DNA of 64,000 nt from Rhizobium glycinendophyticum (GTDB lineage: Bacteria; Pseudomonadota; Alphaproteobacteria; Rhizobiales; Rhizobiaceae), in NCBI RefSeq assembly GCF_006443685.1, contig NZ_VFYP01000002.1, positions 124,001-188,000 of the forward strand. Direction: 5' to 3'. Positions within the stretch are counted from its first letter, which is position 1. Each line of letters opens with the position of its first letter. Shown one piece after another: positions 9,589-18,012 of the stretch. The notes below the pieces were generated by a model, which searched no databases, was not told where the DNA came from, and saw only the letters and a list, made by a program, of their open reading frames with translations. The position numbers were made by a program, and so were the translations under genes.

Positions 9589-10899
9589 ATGCGCTTGACA
9601 TCAACGGCCCTGCTCCTGGTTTTTGCTGCTGCTCTCGCGGGCTGCAACGATACCTTGGAAAGTGCGACCTACGACACGCCGAAAGTAGCGAACAAGGTCG
9701 AGCAGCCGCTGCCCGGTCGTATCCTGGCCGAGATCCAGAAAAAAGGGATGGAGCGCAATTCGCCCATCATGCTGCGCATCTTCAAGGAAGAGGGCAAGCT
9801 CGAGGTTTGGAAGGCGAAGACCAACAACCGCTTTGACCTGATCGCATCCTACGATATCTGCGCCTGGTCGGGCCGTCTTGGCCCGAAGGTGAAGGAAGGC
9901 GACCGTCAGGCGCCCGAGGGCTTCTATCCGCTCACCCCCTATCACCTGAACCCGAATTCGAAATATTTCCTCGCCATCAACACCGGCTTCCCGAACCGCT
10001 ATGACCAGGCCAATGGCCGCAGCGGCACGAATCTGATGATCCATGGCGCCTGCTCTTCATCAGGCTGCTATTCGATGACGGATGCGCAGATTCTTGAGAT
10101 CTATGCCTTCGCCCGCGATGCCTTCAAGGGTGGGCAGACCTCCATCCAGTTGCAGGCCTTCCCCTTCCGCATGACGGCCGAGAACATGGCGCGCCATCGC
10201 CACAGCCAGCACATCGAATTCTGGAAGATGCTGAAGGTCGGCTACGACCAGTTCGAAGTGACCAAGCGTCCGCCGGAGGTCAATGTCTGCGAGAAGAAAT
10301 ACGTCTTCAATCAGGTGGCAGCCGACGGCAAGAGCTTCAATGCTCAGGCGGCCTGCCCGCCGATGTCGACGCCGCCGGCGCTCGAAATGGCCATGGCCGG
10401 CTACAATGCCGCTTACGACAAGGCCTATGACAAGGCCATGAAGAAATACGACGGCAAGATCTGGTACGACCCGACGGAAGCCGAGCGCAAGGCGCTGGTC
10501 GCCGACCTGCGCCGCTCGCGCGCCAAGGATCTCGCCTTTGCCCCGACCGGATCCGCTCTGAAGGCCGGCAAGCTGCTCGATATCGACGACGTCGATCCGG
10601 CAACGCTGGCTGCTCCCGATGGTGCGACCGCGATCAACCGCATGGCGAACAACGCATCGGTCAATGGCGGATCGGCTTCGATGTCGACACCGGGCAATGC
10701 TGCACCCGTCACGGCACAAACCGTTCCTGCTCCGACGGCTCCCCAGGCTCCGGCTACGCAGGCAGCTCCGGCCACCCAGACCGCAAACAACATTCCGGTG
10801 CCGCAGCCAAACCCGCTCGCACCGCCGCCGTTGACGGCTGCAGCCCCCGAGGTGCCGGCGAAGAAGAAGCCCTTCTGGATGCTCTGGCAGTCGGAATGA
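9589..10899 (+). CDS. L,D-transpeptidase (YafK-type) lipoprotein
   Basis: A 436-residue protein with a lipoprotein signal (hydrophobic residues 7-17, lipobox LAGC with Cys19) and a YkuD/L,D-transpeptidase catalytic domain. The active-site pattern is H152-G then SSSGC160YSM, where Cys160 is the expected nucleophile. YafK/DpaA-type enzymes act on peptidoglycan peptides or on lipoprotein-peptidoglycan links in the periplasm. The last 100 residues are a Pro/Ala/Thr/Gln-rich linker ending in KKKPFWMLWQSE, an unusual aromatic tail. A TTG two codons upstream is in frame, but ATG 9589 fits the ribosome site GGAAAGAG. Its stop overlaps the TusA-like start. Confidence 0.85.
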   Translation: MRLTSTALLLVFAAALAGCNDTLESATYDTPKVANKVEQPLPGRILAEIQKKGMERNSPIMLRIFKEEGKLEVWKAKTNNRFDLIASYDICAWSGRLGPKVKEGDRQAPEGFYPLTPYHLNPNSKYFLAINTGFPNRYDQANGRSGTNLMIHGACSSSGCYSMTDAQILEIYAFARDAFKGGQTSIQLQAFPFRMTAENMARHRHSQHIEFWKMLKVGYDQFEVTKRPPEVNVCEKKYVFNQVAADGKSFNAQAACPPMSTPPALEMAMAGYNAAYDKAYDKAMKKYDGKIWYDPTEAERKALVADLRRSRAKDLAFAPTGSALKAGKLLDIDDVDPATLAAPDGATAINRMANNASVNGGSASMSTPGNAAPVTAQTVPAPTAPQAPATQAAPATQTANNIPVPQPNPLAPPPLTAAAPEVPAKKKPFWMLWQSE

Positions 10900-11138
10900 C
10901 CGACGCCGTCTTCTATGACCTCAAGGGGCTGAAATGCCCCCTGCCCGTTCTGAAGACACGGCGGAGGCTGGCGGACATGAAGTCGGGCCAGGAACTGCTG
11001 ATCGAGACAAGCGACCCGCTGGCCGGCATCGACATCCCGCATTTCTGCAACGAAGACCGCCACGACCTTCTCTCCCAAGAGAAGATCGAGACCGGTCACC
11101 GCTTCCGCATCCGCAAGGGTAGCGCTGGGAAAGCCTAG
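10896..11138 (+). CDS. TusA/SirA-like sulfurtransferase-family protein
   Basis: An 80-residue member of the TusA (SirA/YeeD) family with the signature GLKCPLPVLK; Cys14 is the sulfur-carrying residue. TusA proteins relay persulfide sulfur for tRNA thiolation or molybdenum cofactor enzymes. It overlaps the L,D-transpeptidase gene by ATGA, so it is translationally coupled. Its stop codon TAG shares the CTAG at 11135-11138 with the stop of the convergent CobW gene. Which sulfur pathway it serves cannot be told from the sequence. Confidence 0.88.
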   Translation: MTDAVFYDLKGLKCPLPVLKTRRRLADMKSGQELLIETSDPLAGIDIPHFCNEDRHDLLSQEKIETGHRFRIRKGSAGKA

Positions 11139-12307
11139 AACTTGAGGCCCGGCACCGACAGCGGATTGTCGGTCATGGCAGCCCGGTCTGGACGGTCGAT
11201 GGCGACCCTTCCGGTAAAGGCGCCGAACAGATCCCGCACATAATCCTCCGACAGATCCTTCGTGATCAGCACCAGCCGCGTCCTGCGATCGGAGCCGTCT
11301 GGCCAGGCCGGCAGCCGCACCGGCGCGTGGAAGATCGACTGCACGCCATGCAACACCAGCGGCCTGTCCGGCCGGTCGGTCAATGCCACGATCGCCTTCA
11401 TCCGGAGCAGTTTCTCGCCATGGGTCGACCGCAACAGGTCGATGAACATATTGATCGCCATCGGATCGATCGGCTGGTCGTGCACGATGGCGTAAGAACG
11501 GATCTGATCGCCATGCCGGTTCACGTCGTGGGCGTGATGATGGTGGTGCGCGGGACCATGGTCATGATGGTCGCCATGGTCGTGGCCGTGGTGACCATGA
11601 TGGTGCTCATGGTCGTGATGGGGAGCGTCGGCAGCCGCCATTTCGTCGCGCAGCCAGCGATCGACGTCCGGGATCTTGCTGCCGGGGTCGTAAAGACCGT
11701 TGATCAGGATCGAGGCCTGCGCCGCATCCTCCTCGTCGCCATCGGTGATCGGCGCACGCGGATTAAGCGTGCGGAGCCGGGCCATGACGCGGTCGATCAC
11801 CTCGCTATCGGCAAGGGTCTTCTTGGTCAGGATCAACCGGTCGGCGACCGCAACCTGACGGTAGGCCTCGGGGAAGTTGTCGATCGTGGCAAGACCGTTG
11901 ACCGCATCGACAACCGTTAAGACGCCGTCGAGATCAAAATGCTGGGCGATCGCCGGATGACCCATGACGGACTGCATGACGGGCGCCGGATCGGCAAGGC
12001 CGGTGGTTTCGATGACGATCCGCGACAGGGGCTTAAGCCGCCCCGTCTGCATGCCGTCGATCAGTTCCGCCAGCGTATCCACGAGTTCGCCGCGCACCGT
12101 GCAGCAGAGGCAGCCGTCGGCGAGTTCCACCACGGCGTCGTTCGAGGCCTCGACCAGCAGATGGTCGATCCCGACCTCGCCGAATTCGTTGATGATGACT
12201 GCGGCATCCTTCATCGCCGGATCCTTGAGGAGCCGGTTCAAGAGGGTCGATTTACCCGCTCCGAGAAAGCCGGTGAGGATGGAGACGGGGATGCGCTCGA
12301 GCGTCAT
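11135..12307 (-). CDS. CobW/COG0523-family GTPase, putative metal chaperone
   Basis: A 390-residue P-loop GTPase of the G3E family. Walker A GFLGAGKST lies at 13-21, the metal-binding CLCC motif at 66-69 and a remarkable His-rich loop at 230-260 where more than half of residues are His. The C-terminal CobW domain follows. Family members deliver Zn or Co to client enzymes. The His-rich loop suggests Zn, Co or Ni handling; no Zur box was identified. It ends convergently with the TusA-like gene and its start lies 9 bp from the end of the carboxypeptidase gene upstream, so the two are probably co-transcribed. Confidence 0.88.
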   Translation of the reverse strand: MTLERIPVSILTGFLGAGKSTLLNRLLKDPAMKDAAVIINEFGEVGIDHLLVEASNDAVVELADGCLCCTVRGELVDTLAELIDGMQTGRLKPLSRIVIETTGLADPAPVMQSVMGHPAIAQHFDLDGVLTVVDAVNGLATIDNFPEAYRQVAVADRLILTKKTLADSEVIDRVMARLRTLNPRAPITDGDEEDAAQASILINGLYDPGSKIPDVDRWLRDEMAAADAPHHDHEHHHGHHGHDHGDHHDHGPAHHHHHAHDVNRHGDQIRSYAIVHDQPIDPMAINMFIDLLRSTHGEKLLRMKAIVALTDRPDRPLVLHGVQSIFHAPVRLPAWPDGSDRRTRLVLITKDLSEDYVRDLFGAFTGRVAIDRPDRAAMTDNPLSVPGLKF

Positions 12308-12316
12308 GACATCGCT

Positions 12317-13426
12317 TTACATGTTCGGCCGCGGCTTGGGGATCGGCACGTTGGCGATCTCCCCCGCCGGCACTTTCTTCGAATCGACCGGCGCGCTGCC
12401 GGGGATCAATCCGGCAAAGCTCATGACCGGCGGGTGGTCCATTTCTCGGATATAGGGTGAGAGAAGCTTCATCCGCCCCGCTTCATCGCGGCCTTCGCTG
12501 CGCACGGCGGCGGCCTTCGGGTTACAGATGTCGGCGCTGATATCGGCGACCTGATCCTGTCCCTCGCCATAGGGAGCGAGTGCATCCAGCCGATTGCCGG
12601 CGGTGTTCGTCGTCAGGGCCTTCTGCAGGAGATCGGCGGACATATCGGCGCGCGCACCCAAGCTGTCCGCACCCAGAACGACGGAGATGACCGTGCGTCC
12701 GTTGCGTGTTGCAGACGAGACCTGATTGAAACCGGAGGCACAGATGAAGCCGGTCTTCATTCCGTCAGCCCCCGGGAAGCGGCCAATCAGCATATTGTAG
12801 TTCGGATAGTCCTTCTTGCCGGTCGTCACACCCTCGAGCGAAAAATACCCGGCATGTTCCGGGAATTCGCGCCGGATGGCGGCGGCGAGAAGCGCAAGAT
12901 CGCGGGCTGTCGTGTACTGCCCCTTGCCCGGCAACCCGTTCGGATTGATGAAACGGCTGGAGCTCATGCCAAGCCGCTGCGCCTCGGCATTCATCCGTGC
13001 GACGAACGCCCCTTCCGTACCACCGACAGTTTCGGAGATCGCCACGGCAATGTCATTGGCCGACTTCACCAGCAAAAGCTTCAGGGCGCTGTCGAGCGTC
13101 AGCTTCGAGCCCGGCTTGAAATACATCTTGCTGGCCGGCTGGTCGGTCGCATGTTTGCTCATCACCACGACGGTATCGAGCGATACCTTTCCGCTGCGGA
13201 TCGCCTGGAAGGTCACATAGGCCGTCATCAGCTTGGTGAGCGAGGCCGGATACCATTTGCGGAAGGCTTCCTGATGCGCGATCACCCGACCGCTCGCGAC
13301 ATCCACCACCACGATCGGATTGGCGGCAGCGACACTTGGGACGGCAACCGCGACGAGGGCTGCGACGACGGCCACTTTACCGAGGGCTGCTCTGGCGGAA
13401 AACCTGCCCGGGCACTTCGTTGACAC
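12317..13426 (-). CDS. D-alanyl-D-alanine carboxypeptidase (DacF-type, PBP5-like)
   Basis: A periplasmic penicillin-binding protein that trims the terminal D-Ala of peptidoglycan stem peptides. With the GTG start at 13426 the product is 369 residues, with a signal peptide (hydrophobic 17-35, SVAAAN) and the three serine-peptidase motifs: SLTK 62-65, SAN 122-124 and KTG 224-226. This GTG is preceded by ATGAGG at a good distance; an open extension to 13543 would add 39 residues ahead of the signal peptide and is rejected. The C-terminal membrane-anchor helix of PBP5 is not obvious. Divergent from the amidohydrolase. Confidence 0.88.
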   Translation of the reverse strand: MSTKCPGRFSARAALGKVAVVAALVAVAVPSVAAANPIVVVDVASGRVIAHQEAFRKWYPASLTKLMTAYVTFQAIRSGKVSLDTVVVMSKHATDQPASKMYFKPGSKLTLDSALKLLLVKSANDIAVAISETVGGTEGAFVARMNAEAQRLGMSSSRFINPNGLPGKGQYTTARDLALLAAAIRREFPEHAGYFSLEGVTTGKKDYPNYNMLIGRFPGADGMKTGFICASGFNQVSSATRNGRTVISVVLGADSLGARADMSADLLQKALTTNTAGNRLDALAPYGEGQDQVADISADICNPKAAAVRSEGRDEAGRMKLLSPYIREMDHPPVMSFAGLIPGSAPVDSKKVPAGEIANVPIPKPRPNM

Positions 13427-13574
13427 GGTTGAAACCTCATATTCAATGGTGAGGGGTGCTGGCACTGGGATGCCATGGGAGTGCAAGCAATGGCAAAGCC
13501 CATTGAATACGTCAATTGAAAGGCGCACATTCGGCCCCGACAATCATGTGATCGAAAGTGTCCAGGACAATACA

Positions 13575-14735
13575 ATGCCGATACTGAACCGTGCCTCCGA
13601 ACTCCAGTCGGAGGCCACCGCGTGGCGTCGCCATCTGCATGCCAATCCCGAAATTCTCTATGACGTCGAAACCACCGCAGCCTTCGTCGCGGAAAAACTG
13701 CAGGAATTCGGCGTTGACGAGATCGTGACCGGCATCGGCCGTACCGGCGTGGTCGGCATCATCAAGGGGATGGGCGCAGGCCCGACAGTCGGACTACGTG
13801 CCGACATGGATGCCCTGCCGCTCGACGAGATCACCGGAAAGGCTTGGGCCTCCACGACACCCGGCCGCATGCACGCCTGCGGCCATGACGGCCATATGGC
13901 GATGCTCTTGGGCGCGGCCAAACACCTGGCGGAAACCCGCAACTTCGCCGGCCGCGTTGCCGTCATCTTCCAGCCGGCCGAAGAGGGAGGGCGCGGCGCG
14001 CTCGCCATGGTCGAGGACGGCATGATGGATCGCTTCGACATCTCGGAGGTCTACGGCATGCACAACATGCCGGGTAAAAAGGCCGGCAGCTTCGCCATCC
14101 GCAAGGGCGGCATCATGGCGGCTCCCGACAAGTTTTCCCTGAAGATCACCGGTCGCGGCGGCCATGCGGCCGAGCCGCACAACACGAGTGATACGATCGT
14201 CATCGGTGCACAGATCGTCAGTGCATTGCAGACGATTGCCGCCCGCAATGCCAACCCGTTGCGCTCCGTCGTCGTGTCCGTCACCCAGTTTCATGCCGGC
14301 ACAACGCACAACATCATCCCCGAAGAGGCTTTCATCTCCGGCACCGTGCGATCGCTCGACGAGGAGGTACGCGATCTTGCGGAACGACGCATTGGCGAAC
14401 TGGCAGCAGGCATCGCTGCGGCGCATGGGGCGCAGGTCGAATACGACTACGAACGCGCCTGCCCGGTGACCGTCAATCATCCGAAGGAAACCGAATACGC
14501 CGCCAGGGCTGCGATCGATGTCGTCGGCCCTGATGACGTCGACACCGAGGTAGACCCGAGCATGGCCGGCGAAGACTTTGCCTTCATGCTGCAATCGCGT
14601 CCCGGCGCTTATATCATGATCGGCAATGGCGACACGGCAGGGCTGCACAACCCGTCTTACGATTTCAACGACGACATCCTGGCAGCAGGCATTTCGTATT
14701 GGGTGCGCCTCGCCGAACAGCGCCTTCCGCACTGA
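13575..14735 (+). CDS. M20 family amidohydrolase (hippurate hydrolase-like)
   Basis: A 386-residue M20 peptidase/amidohydrolase with the usual two-domain arrangement: catalytic-domain motifs GLRADMDALP, HACGHDGHMAMLL and FQPAEEGGRGA, a dimerisation domain in the middle (about 185-295) and a late VDPSMAGEDFAFML metal-ligand segment. Family enzymes hydrolyse N-acyl amino acids, hippurate or IAA conjugates; the substrate cannot be told. ATG 13575 is preceded by AGGA. The frame is open far upstream through the carboxypeptidase gene on the other strand, which is not coding. Confidence 0.88.
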   Translation: MPILNRASELQSEATAWRRHLHANPEILYDVETTAAFVAEKLQEFGVDEIVTGIGRTGVVGIIKGMGAGPTVGLRADMDALPLDEITGKAWASTTPGRMHACGHDGHMAMLLGAAKHLAETRNFAGRVAVIFQPAEEGGRGALAMVEDGMMDRFDISEVYGMHNMPGKKAGSFAIRKGGIMAAPDKFSLKITGRGGHAAEPHNTSDTIVIGAQIVSALQTIAARNANPLRSVVVSVTQFHAGTTHNIIPEEAFISGTVRSLDEEVRDLAERRIGELAAGIAAAHGAQVEYDYERACPVTVNHPKETEYAARAAIDVVGPDDVDTEVDPSMAGEDFAFMLQSRPGAYIMIGNGDTAGLHNPSYDFNDDILAAGISYWVRLAEQRLPH

Positions 14736-14768
14736 GCCTCACTCAAAAAGCGATGGGCGGAACAGCCG

Positions 14769-14806
14769 AGCCGGGAAAACCGCTTGGCTTGCCCGCCCGG
14801 CTTTTG
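14769..14806 (+). terminator. probable terminator after the amidohydrolase gene
   Basis: AGCCGGG (14769-14775) pairs with CCCGGCT (14796-14802) across a 20-base loop and is followed by TTTG. The loop is long, so strength is uncertain. It would separate the amidohydrolase transcript from the tRNA. Confidence 0.45.
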
Positions 14807-14821
14807 TATGGAGGAAGAAGT

Positions 14822-14898
14822 GGTCCCGTAGCTCAGCAGGATAGAGCACCAGATTCCTAATCTGGGGGTCCCGCGTTCGAATCGCGGCGGGATCACCA
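14822..14898 (+). tRNA. tRNA-Arg (anticodon CCT)
   Basis: A complete 77-base tRNA with encoded CCA. The acceptor stem GGTCCCG pairs with CGGGATC (one G-T pair), the anticodon stem CCAGA/TCTGG encloses loop TTCCTAA with anticodon CCT, and the T-arm carries GTTCGAATC. Its 3' part from base 14854 onward is the core of the 46-bp attachment repeat, so the mobile element restored an intact tRNA on integration. Confidence 0.96.
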
Positions 14899-14899
14899 T
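14854..14899 (+). repeat. attL, 46-bp direct repeat inside tRNA-Arg
   Basis: The 46 bases from the anticodon loop through CCAT are repeated exactly at 26029-26074. The repeat includes the 3' half of the tRNA and its CCA end, the classic crossover site of tyrosine integrases. Confidence 0.95.
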
Positions 14900-15004
14900 A
14901 AAAATCAATGAGTTACACGTGAGAAGTCCAGATTTCTTGTTGCGCTGACCTGCAGCGATTACCGTTGATTTACAAGCACTTTCACTCACTATCGGCAGCT
15001 CCGT

Positions 15005-15023
15005 GCGACATGAAACGCAACAT
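15005..15023 (+). repeat. candidate integrase arm sites, left end
   Basis: GCGACAT (15005-15011) and GCAACAT (15017-15023) are near-identical direct repeats 12 bp apart. The same two heptamers occur 11 bp apart just inside the right end (25971-25988). Paired direct repeats near both att cores are typical of arm-type integrase binding sites. Confidence 0.45.
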
Positions 15024-15051
15024 GTGTGCACGCTGGAGGCACTGAGGAATA

Positions 15052-15339
15052 ATGAAAACTGCGTTCCTCCTCATGGCCCAGTACGATGGCAAGGCGATCA
15101 TCTCCGTGGATGAAGTTTGTCGCGACTACTTCCGCCACCTCACCCCGGCGAAGTTCATTCGCAAGGTGGATGCTGGCGAGATCGAACTACCGATGATCAG
15201 GCTGGAGAAAAGCCAAAAGGCAGCGAAGGGAGTCCACTTACAGGACCTCGCTGACTACATCGACACGCAGCGCAGAGCGGCGCAACTAGACTTATTGAAA
15301 TTGTCGCGCAGGGCAAACGGCCAAAATTCGGAGAAATGA
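15052..15339 (+). CDS. PrtN family transcriptional activator (pyocin activator-like)
   Basis: A 95-residue protein matching the PrtN family: FLLMAQYDGKAIISVDEVCRDYF, LTPAKFIRKVDAGEIELP and KSQKAAKGVHLQDLADYID are family-typical segments. PrtN in Pseudomonas activates pyocin genes; homologues in phage-like elements are probably late-gene activators or excisionase-like DNA-binding proteins. The ATG follows TGAGGAATA. It is the first gene inside attL and is coupled by ATGA to the next small gene. Its position beside the attachment site would also suit a role in excision. Confidence 0.8.
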   Translation: MKTAFLLMAQYDGKAIISVDEVCRDYFRHLTPAKFIRKVDAGEIELPMIRLEKSQKAAKGVHLQDLADYIDTQRRAAQLDLLKLSRRANGQNSEK

Positions 15340-15572
15340 CGTTGAAAAAAGAGTGCCCAGCCGATTGCAACGGCGGATACGCCAACCGGCAAATTCGATT
15401 TCAGTTTGAAACGGCCAGCCTTCCCATAGAGGATAGAGAGCTTTTCAGAGCCGCAAAAATGAAACCTAAACGATGCACCTACTGCGGCTGCGTTTACATC
15501 GGACAACAGCGCATAGGTTGGTACGAAAGTGGTGTCGTCGGGAGCGGCTGGCACCCTCTCGATCGGCTATAG
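15336..15572 (+). CDS. small Cys-rich hypothetical protein of the element
   Basis: A 78-residue protein overlapping the PrtN-like gene by ATGA. It has two N-terminal Cys residues (C7, C11) and a CTYCGC cluster near residue 47, a possible small zinc knuckle. No family recognised. Its last 6 bases overlap the convergent head-tail gene. Coupling to the activator suggests a regulatory or accessory job, but nothing in the sequence proves it. Confidence 0.6.
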   Translation: MTLKKECPADCNGGYANRQIRFQFETASLPIEDRELFRAAKMKPKRCTYCGCVYIGQQRIGWYESGVVGSGWHPLDRL

Positions 15573-15959
15573 CTTCACCAGGCGAAGAACGGCGCGGGAT
15601 AGGCCATCGCGCTCTACTGAGACGACGTCGAATCGCCTTCCGTCGTCCAGGCTCAAAGCGTCCCCCTGCCGGATGTCGTCGGCATAAGGGTGTCGCTTCA
15701 CGTCGAAGCTGAAATCGAAGCTCATTCCGGTGGCGAGCGTGTGAAGGTCGTTTCCGCTTCTCTCCCGCTTCCCGGTCTCAATCGCGTCATAGGTCGGCAT
15801 CTGATCGAAGACACCTTTCAGGTCGATTGTGCTCCGGCTTGGGTCCAGAGCGGGCCGACCGTTGGGATTTTGAGCCATCGGATAGACGGTTGCGCGGACG
15901 CTGAATTGCCGATCGACCGTCTTGCTGATCATACGGTCCAGGCGGTCGAAGATGGCCAT
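15567..15959 (-). CDS. putative phage head-tail joining protein
   Basis: A 130-residue protein starting MAIFDRLDRMISKTVD and ending RFDVVSVERDGLSRAVLRLVKL. Small beta-rich proteins of this size with this N-terminus are found in tailed phages as head-tail joining or attachment proteins next to the capsid gene. It lies downstream of the protease-capsid fusion on the same strand, across 250 bp of sequence in which I see no supported gene. An upstream in-frame start at 16004 would add 15 residues with no ribosome site. Confidence 0.55.
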   Translation of the reverse strand: MAIFDRLDRMISKTVDRQFSVRATVYPMAQNPNGRPALDPSRSTIDLKGVFDQMPTYDAIETGKRERSGNDLHTLATGMSFDFSFDVKRHPYADDIRQGDALSLDDGRRFDVVSVERDGLSRAVLRLVKL

Positions 15960-16209
15960 GGGTGCGGCTCCTGTGTCTGGGGTGGTTCGCCCCCTCGCTC
16001 CCAACTCGACGAAGGGTTGGGGTCCAGGGGGCTGGCTTTCGCCGGATGCGGCGGCGACCGCTTACCTCGACCGCGCGATGCTGCGGCTGGCTTTCGGGTG
16101 ATTGTTGCAGAAGCGCCATGATCACCGGCACGACGGAGGGGGGCGCAGGATAGCGCCCCCTCGCCCCCGCCCTTCCATGCCCTTGATCGGACACGGGAGG
16201 AGCGAGAAA
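15960..16209. other. 250-bp gap without a supported gene
   Basis: Very GC-rich sequence between the head-tail gene and the capsid gene. Open frames exist in it on both strands but have Arg/Pro/Ser-rich shadow composition and no good ribosome site. No clear hairpin terminator was seen. Confidence 0.5.
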
Positions 16210-18012
16210 TCAGACCGTACCCGGGTTCTTCATCCAAGAGCGGTGTTCAAGGAAGGCAGCGCCGAAGTCGAGACGGACTTTGATTTCCACACCGTCAACG
16301 TCGAAGCCGGCGCGGTACTCAACATAGGGAGACTCAAACCCCTCCAAATAGCTGTATTCCAAGCCCTCCGCCTGCGCAGGATCTGCTGCGAGATACCATG
16401 CGGTGGCATTGGTCAGGCGTGGCTCCACGACAAGCTCAAGGCGTCGGCTGAAGGGGTTTACGTCCTCCAGCTTGGTGGCATTGATCTCCGTCAGCAGCTT
16501 TTCGGCCGTCGTTTCAAGCTCCGCTGGCACGACCAGGAACCGGGGCGCGATGTTTACAAGGTCGCCGGCAAGGCCGGTCTGCTTCCTAAAGGCAAGGCGG
16601 GCACTCGTCAGCCCTTCGATGTTGAGGGTCGAAGCGGTCAGCAAGTTCCTATGGTCGTTGTGGAAGACGGCCTTTCCGTCGTTCATCGTCGGGTTGCTCT
16701 CAAGCAACTGCACAAGAAACTTGGCTTCGAAGACGGCGGCTGCCTGCCCCATTTTCGTTGCAGCCGACGAAAACGCGCCAAGATCGTCATTTATCAGCGC
16801 CTGTCGCGTAATTCCGAAGATCTTGCCGAAGGTGTCGATACGGTAGCTCTCGGAATCCTCGAACATCGTGCCGCGCTTGTATTCGCCGCTCTCGGTTACC
16901 TTCTCCAGCTCGGGGCCGGTGGAAAGCTTCACGCGGGTCTTAGCTTTGAAATCGCGGGCGCTCGACTGACGAGAGACAGCCTTGAGGGCGGCAGGCGTCT
17001 GCGCGAACTCTGCCTGAAGGGTCTTGCCGGCAAGGTTCGACATTATCTCGGGGAAATCCGACGTCGAATGCAGAGCACGAGTTACCAGGCTGGCGGGCGT
17101 CAAGCCATGGGTGGATTCGCCAAGGTTCTCGATGCAGCGGCGGGCAATCTCCGGCACTGTGAGTCCGACGAGTTCGCGAGCGTCCGTTTCCGGCTTGTGG
17201 CGGTGGTCTATGCGGATCATTAGCGCGTCGACTGCGGCGGCGGCAAAGGACCGCTGCTGGCGCATGCCTCGGGTTTCCGAGATCGGGAAAGTCGGCGACT
17301 GCTCCTCCTTGGCAATGAGGTGATCGAGCATCGCGGCGCGGAAGCCGTCCAAGCTCGTGCCCTCTGCAATCGCCGTGGTCACGAGCTCGTCCCCCAAGTC
17401 GATTTTGGCGCTGCGGGCAAGATTGGTGATCTCGGTCACGCGCTTCCGCTCGGCGCGGGTCTGCGGTGCAGTCTGGGTATCGGTCATGTCGGTGTTTCCT
17501 TCATTTTCAAGTTCGCGGGTCATCGCGCCGGCATCGGCCGGAATTGGTACAAACGAGATTTCCAAGGGCTCCCACTTCGTGGCCCGAACCGTCGCCACGC
17601 CTCCGCTGGGGGCCTCCGTCCGCTTCTCCTCGTGGATCCGGTAACCCACCGAAATCGGCAACGTGTGGCCGTCCCTGAGGTCTTGGAGAAGCAACTCGGC
17701 TTTCTCCGAACGGGATAGGCGGATGGTGCAGCGAGCCTCACCACGGGCGATTTTCAAGCTCTGCGGCACAACGCTGCCCAAGCGATCGGCAAGGCTGCCT
17801 GCGCGGTGGCTGTCCAGTACACTCATGTTGCCCATGCGACCGGCGTCGATGGCAGCCGCGGTGACAACTAGGATCTCGTCGTACTGCCCTTCCCAGGGAG
17901 ACCGCCGCCTTACCGGCTGCTCGGTCGCGAAAATGATTTCGACTGTCCTCGCCTCAAGGTCGAGTGTGGTGGAACCGGCGGGCAATGCGCGGTGGAGAAT
18001 GGTGTCCGTCAT
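16210..18012 (-). CDS. prohead protease-major capsid protein fusion
   Basis: A 600-residue fusion. Residues about 1-170 form an HK97/U35-type prohead protease with catalytic-type His69 (LDSHRAGSLADRLG) and Ser121 (LPISVGYRI). After a linker (about 172-240, charged, with MTDTQTAPQTRAERKR) comes a major capsid domain similar to the Mu gpT/HK97-fold head proteins (about 290-600; FGKIFGITRQALINDD and KAVFHNDHRNL are typical). The protease would mature the capsid and cut itself off. Its start overlaps the HTH gene by ATGA. Such fusions are known in alphaproteobacterial phages. This is the only head-shell gene in the element. Confidence 0.88.
   Translation of the reverse strand: MTDTILHRALPAGSTTLDLEARTVEIIFATEQPVRRRSPWEGQYDEILVVTAAAIDAGRMGNMSVLDSHRAGSLADRLGSVVPQSLKIARGEARCTIRLSRSEKAELLLQDLRDGHTLPISVGYRIHEEKRTEAPSGGVATVRATKWEPLEISFVPIPADAGAMTRELENEGNTDMTDTQTAPQTRAERKRVTEITNLARSAKIDLGDELVTTAIAEGTSLDGFRAAMLDHLIAKEEQSPTFPISETRGMRQQRSFAAAAVDALMIRIDHRHKPETDARELVGLTVPEIARRCIENLGESTHGLTPASLVTRALHSTSDFPEIMSNLAGKTLQAEFAQTPAALKAVSRQSSARDFKAKTRVKLSTGPELEKVTESGEYKRGTMFEDSESYRIDTFGKIFGITRQALINDDLGAFSSAATKMGQAAAVFEAKFLVQLLESNPTMNDGKAVFHNDHRNLLTASTLNIEGLTSARLAFRKQTGLAGDLVNIAPRFLVVPAELETTAEKLLTEINATKLEDVNPFSRRLELVVEPRLTNATAWYLAADPAQAEGLEYSYLEGFESPYVEYRAGFDVDGVEIKVRLDFGAAFLEHRSWMKNPGTV

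Noticed and set aside
13427..13543. N-terminal extension of the carboxypeptidase
   Set aside because: It would put 39 polar residues before the signal peptide; GTG 13426 has a better ribosome site.
15929..16237. Open frames in the gap between head-tail and capsid genes
   Set aside because: Arg/Pro/Ser-rich composition, overlap with the real genes on both sides and no ribosome site.
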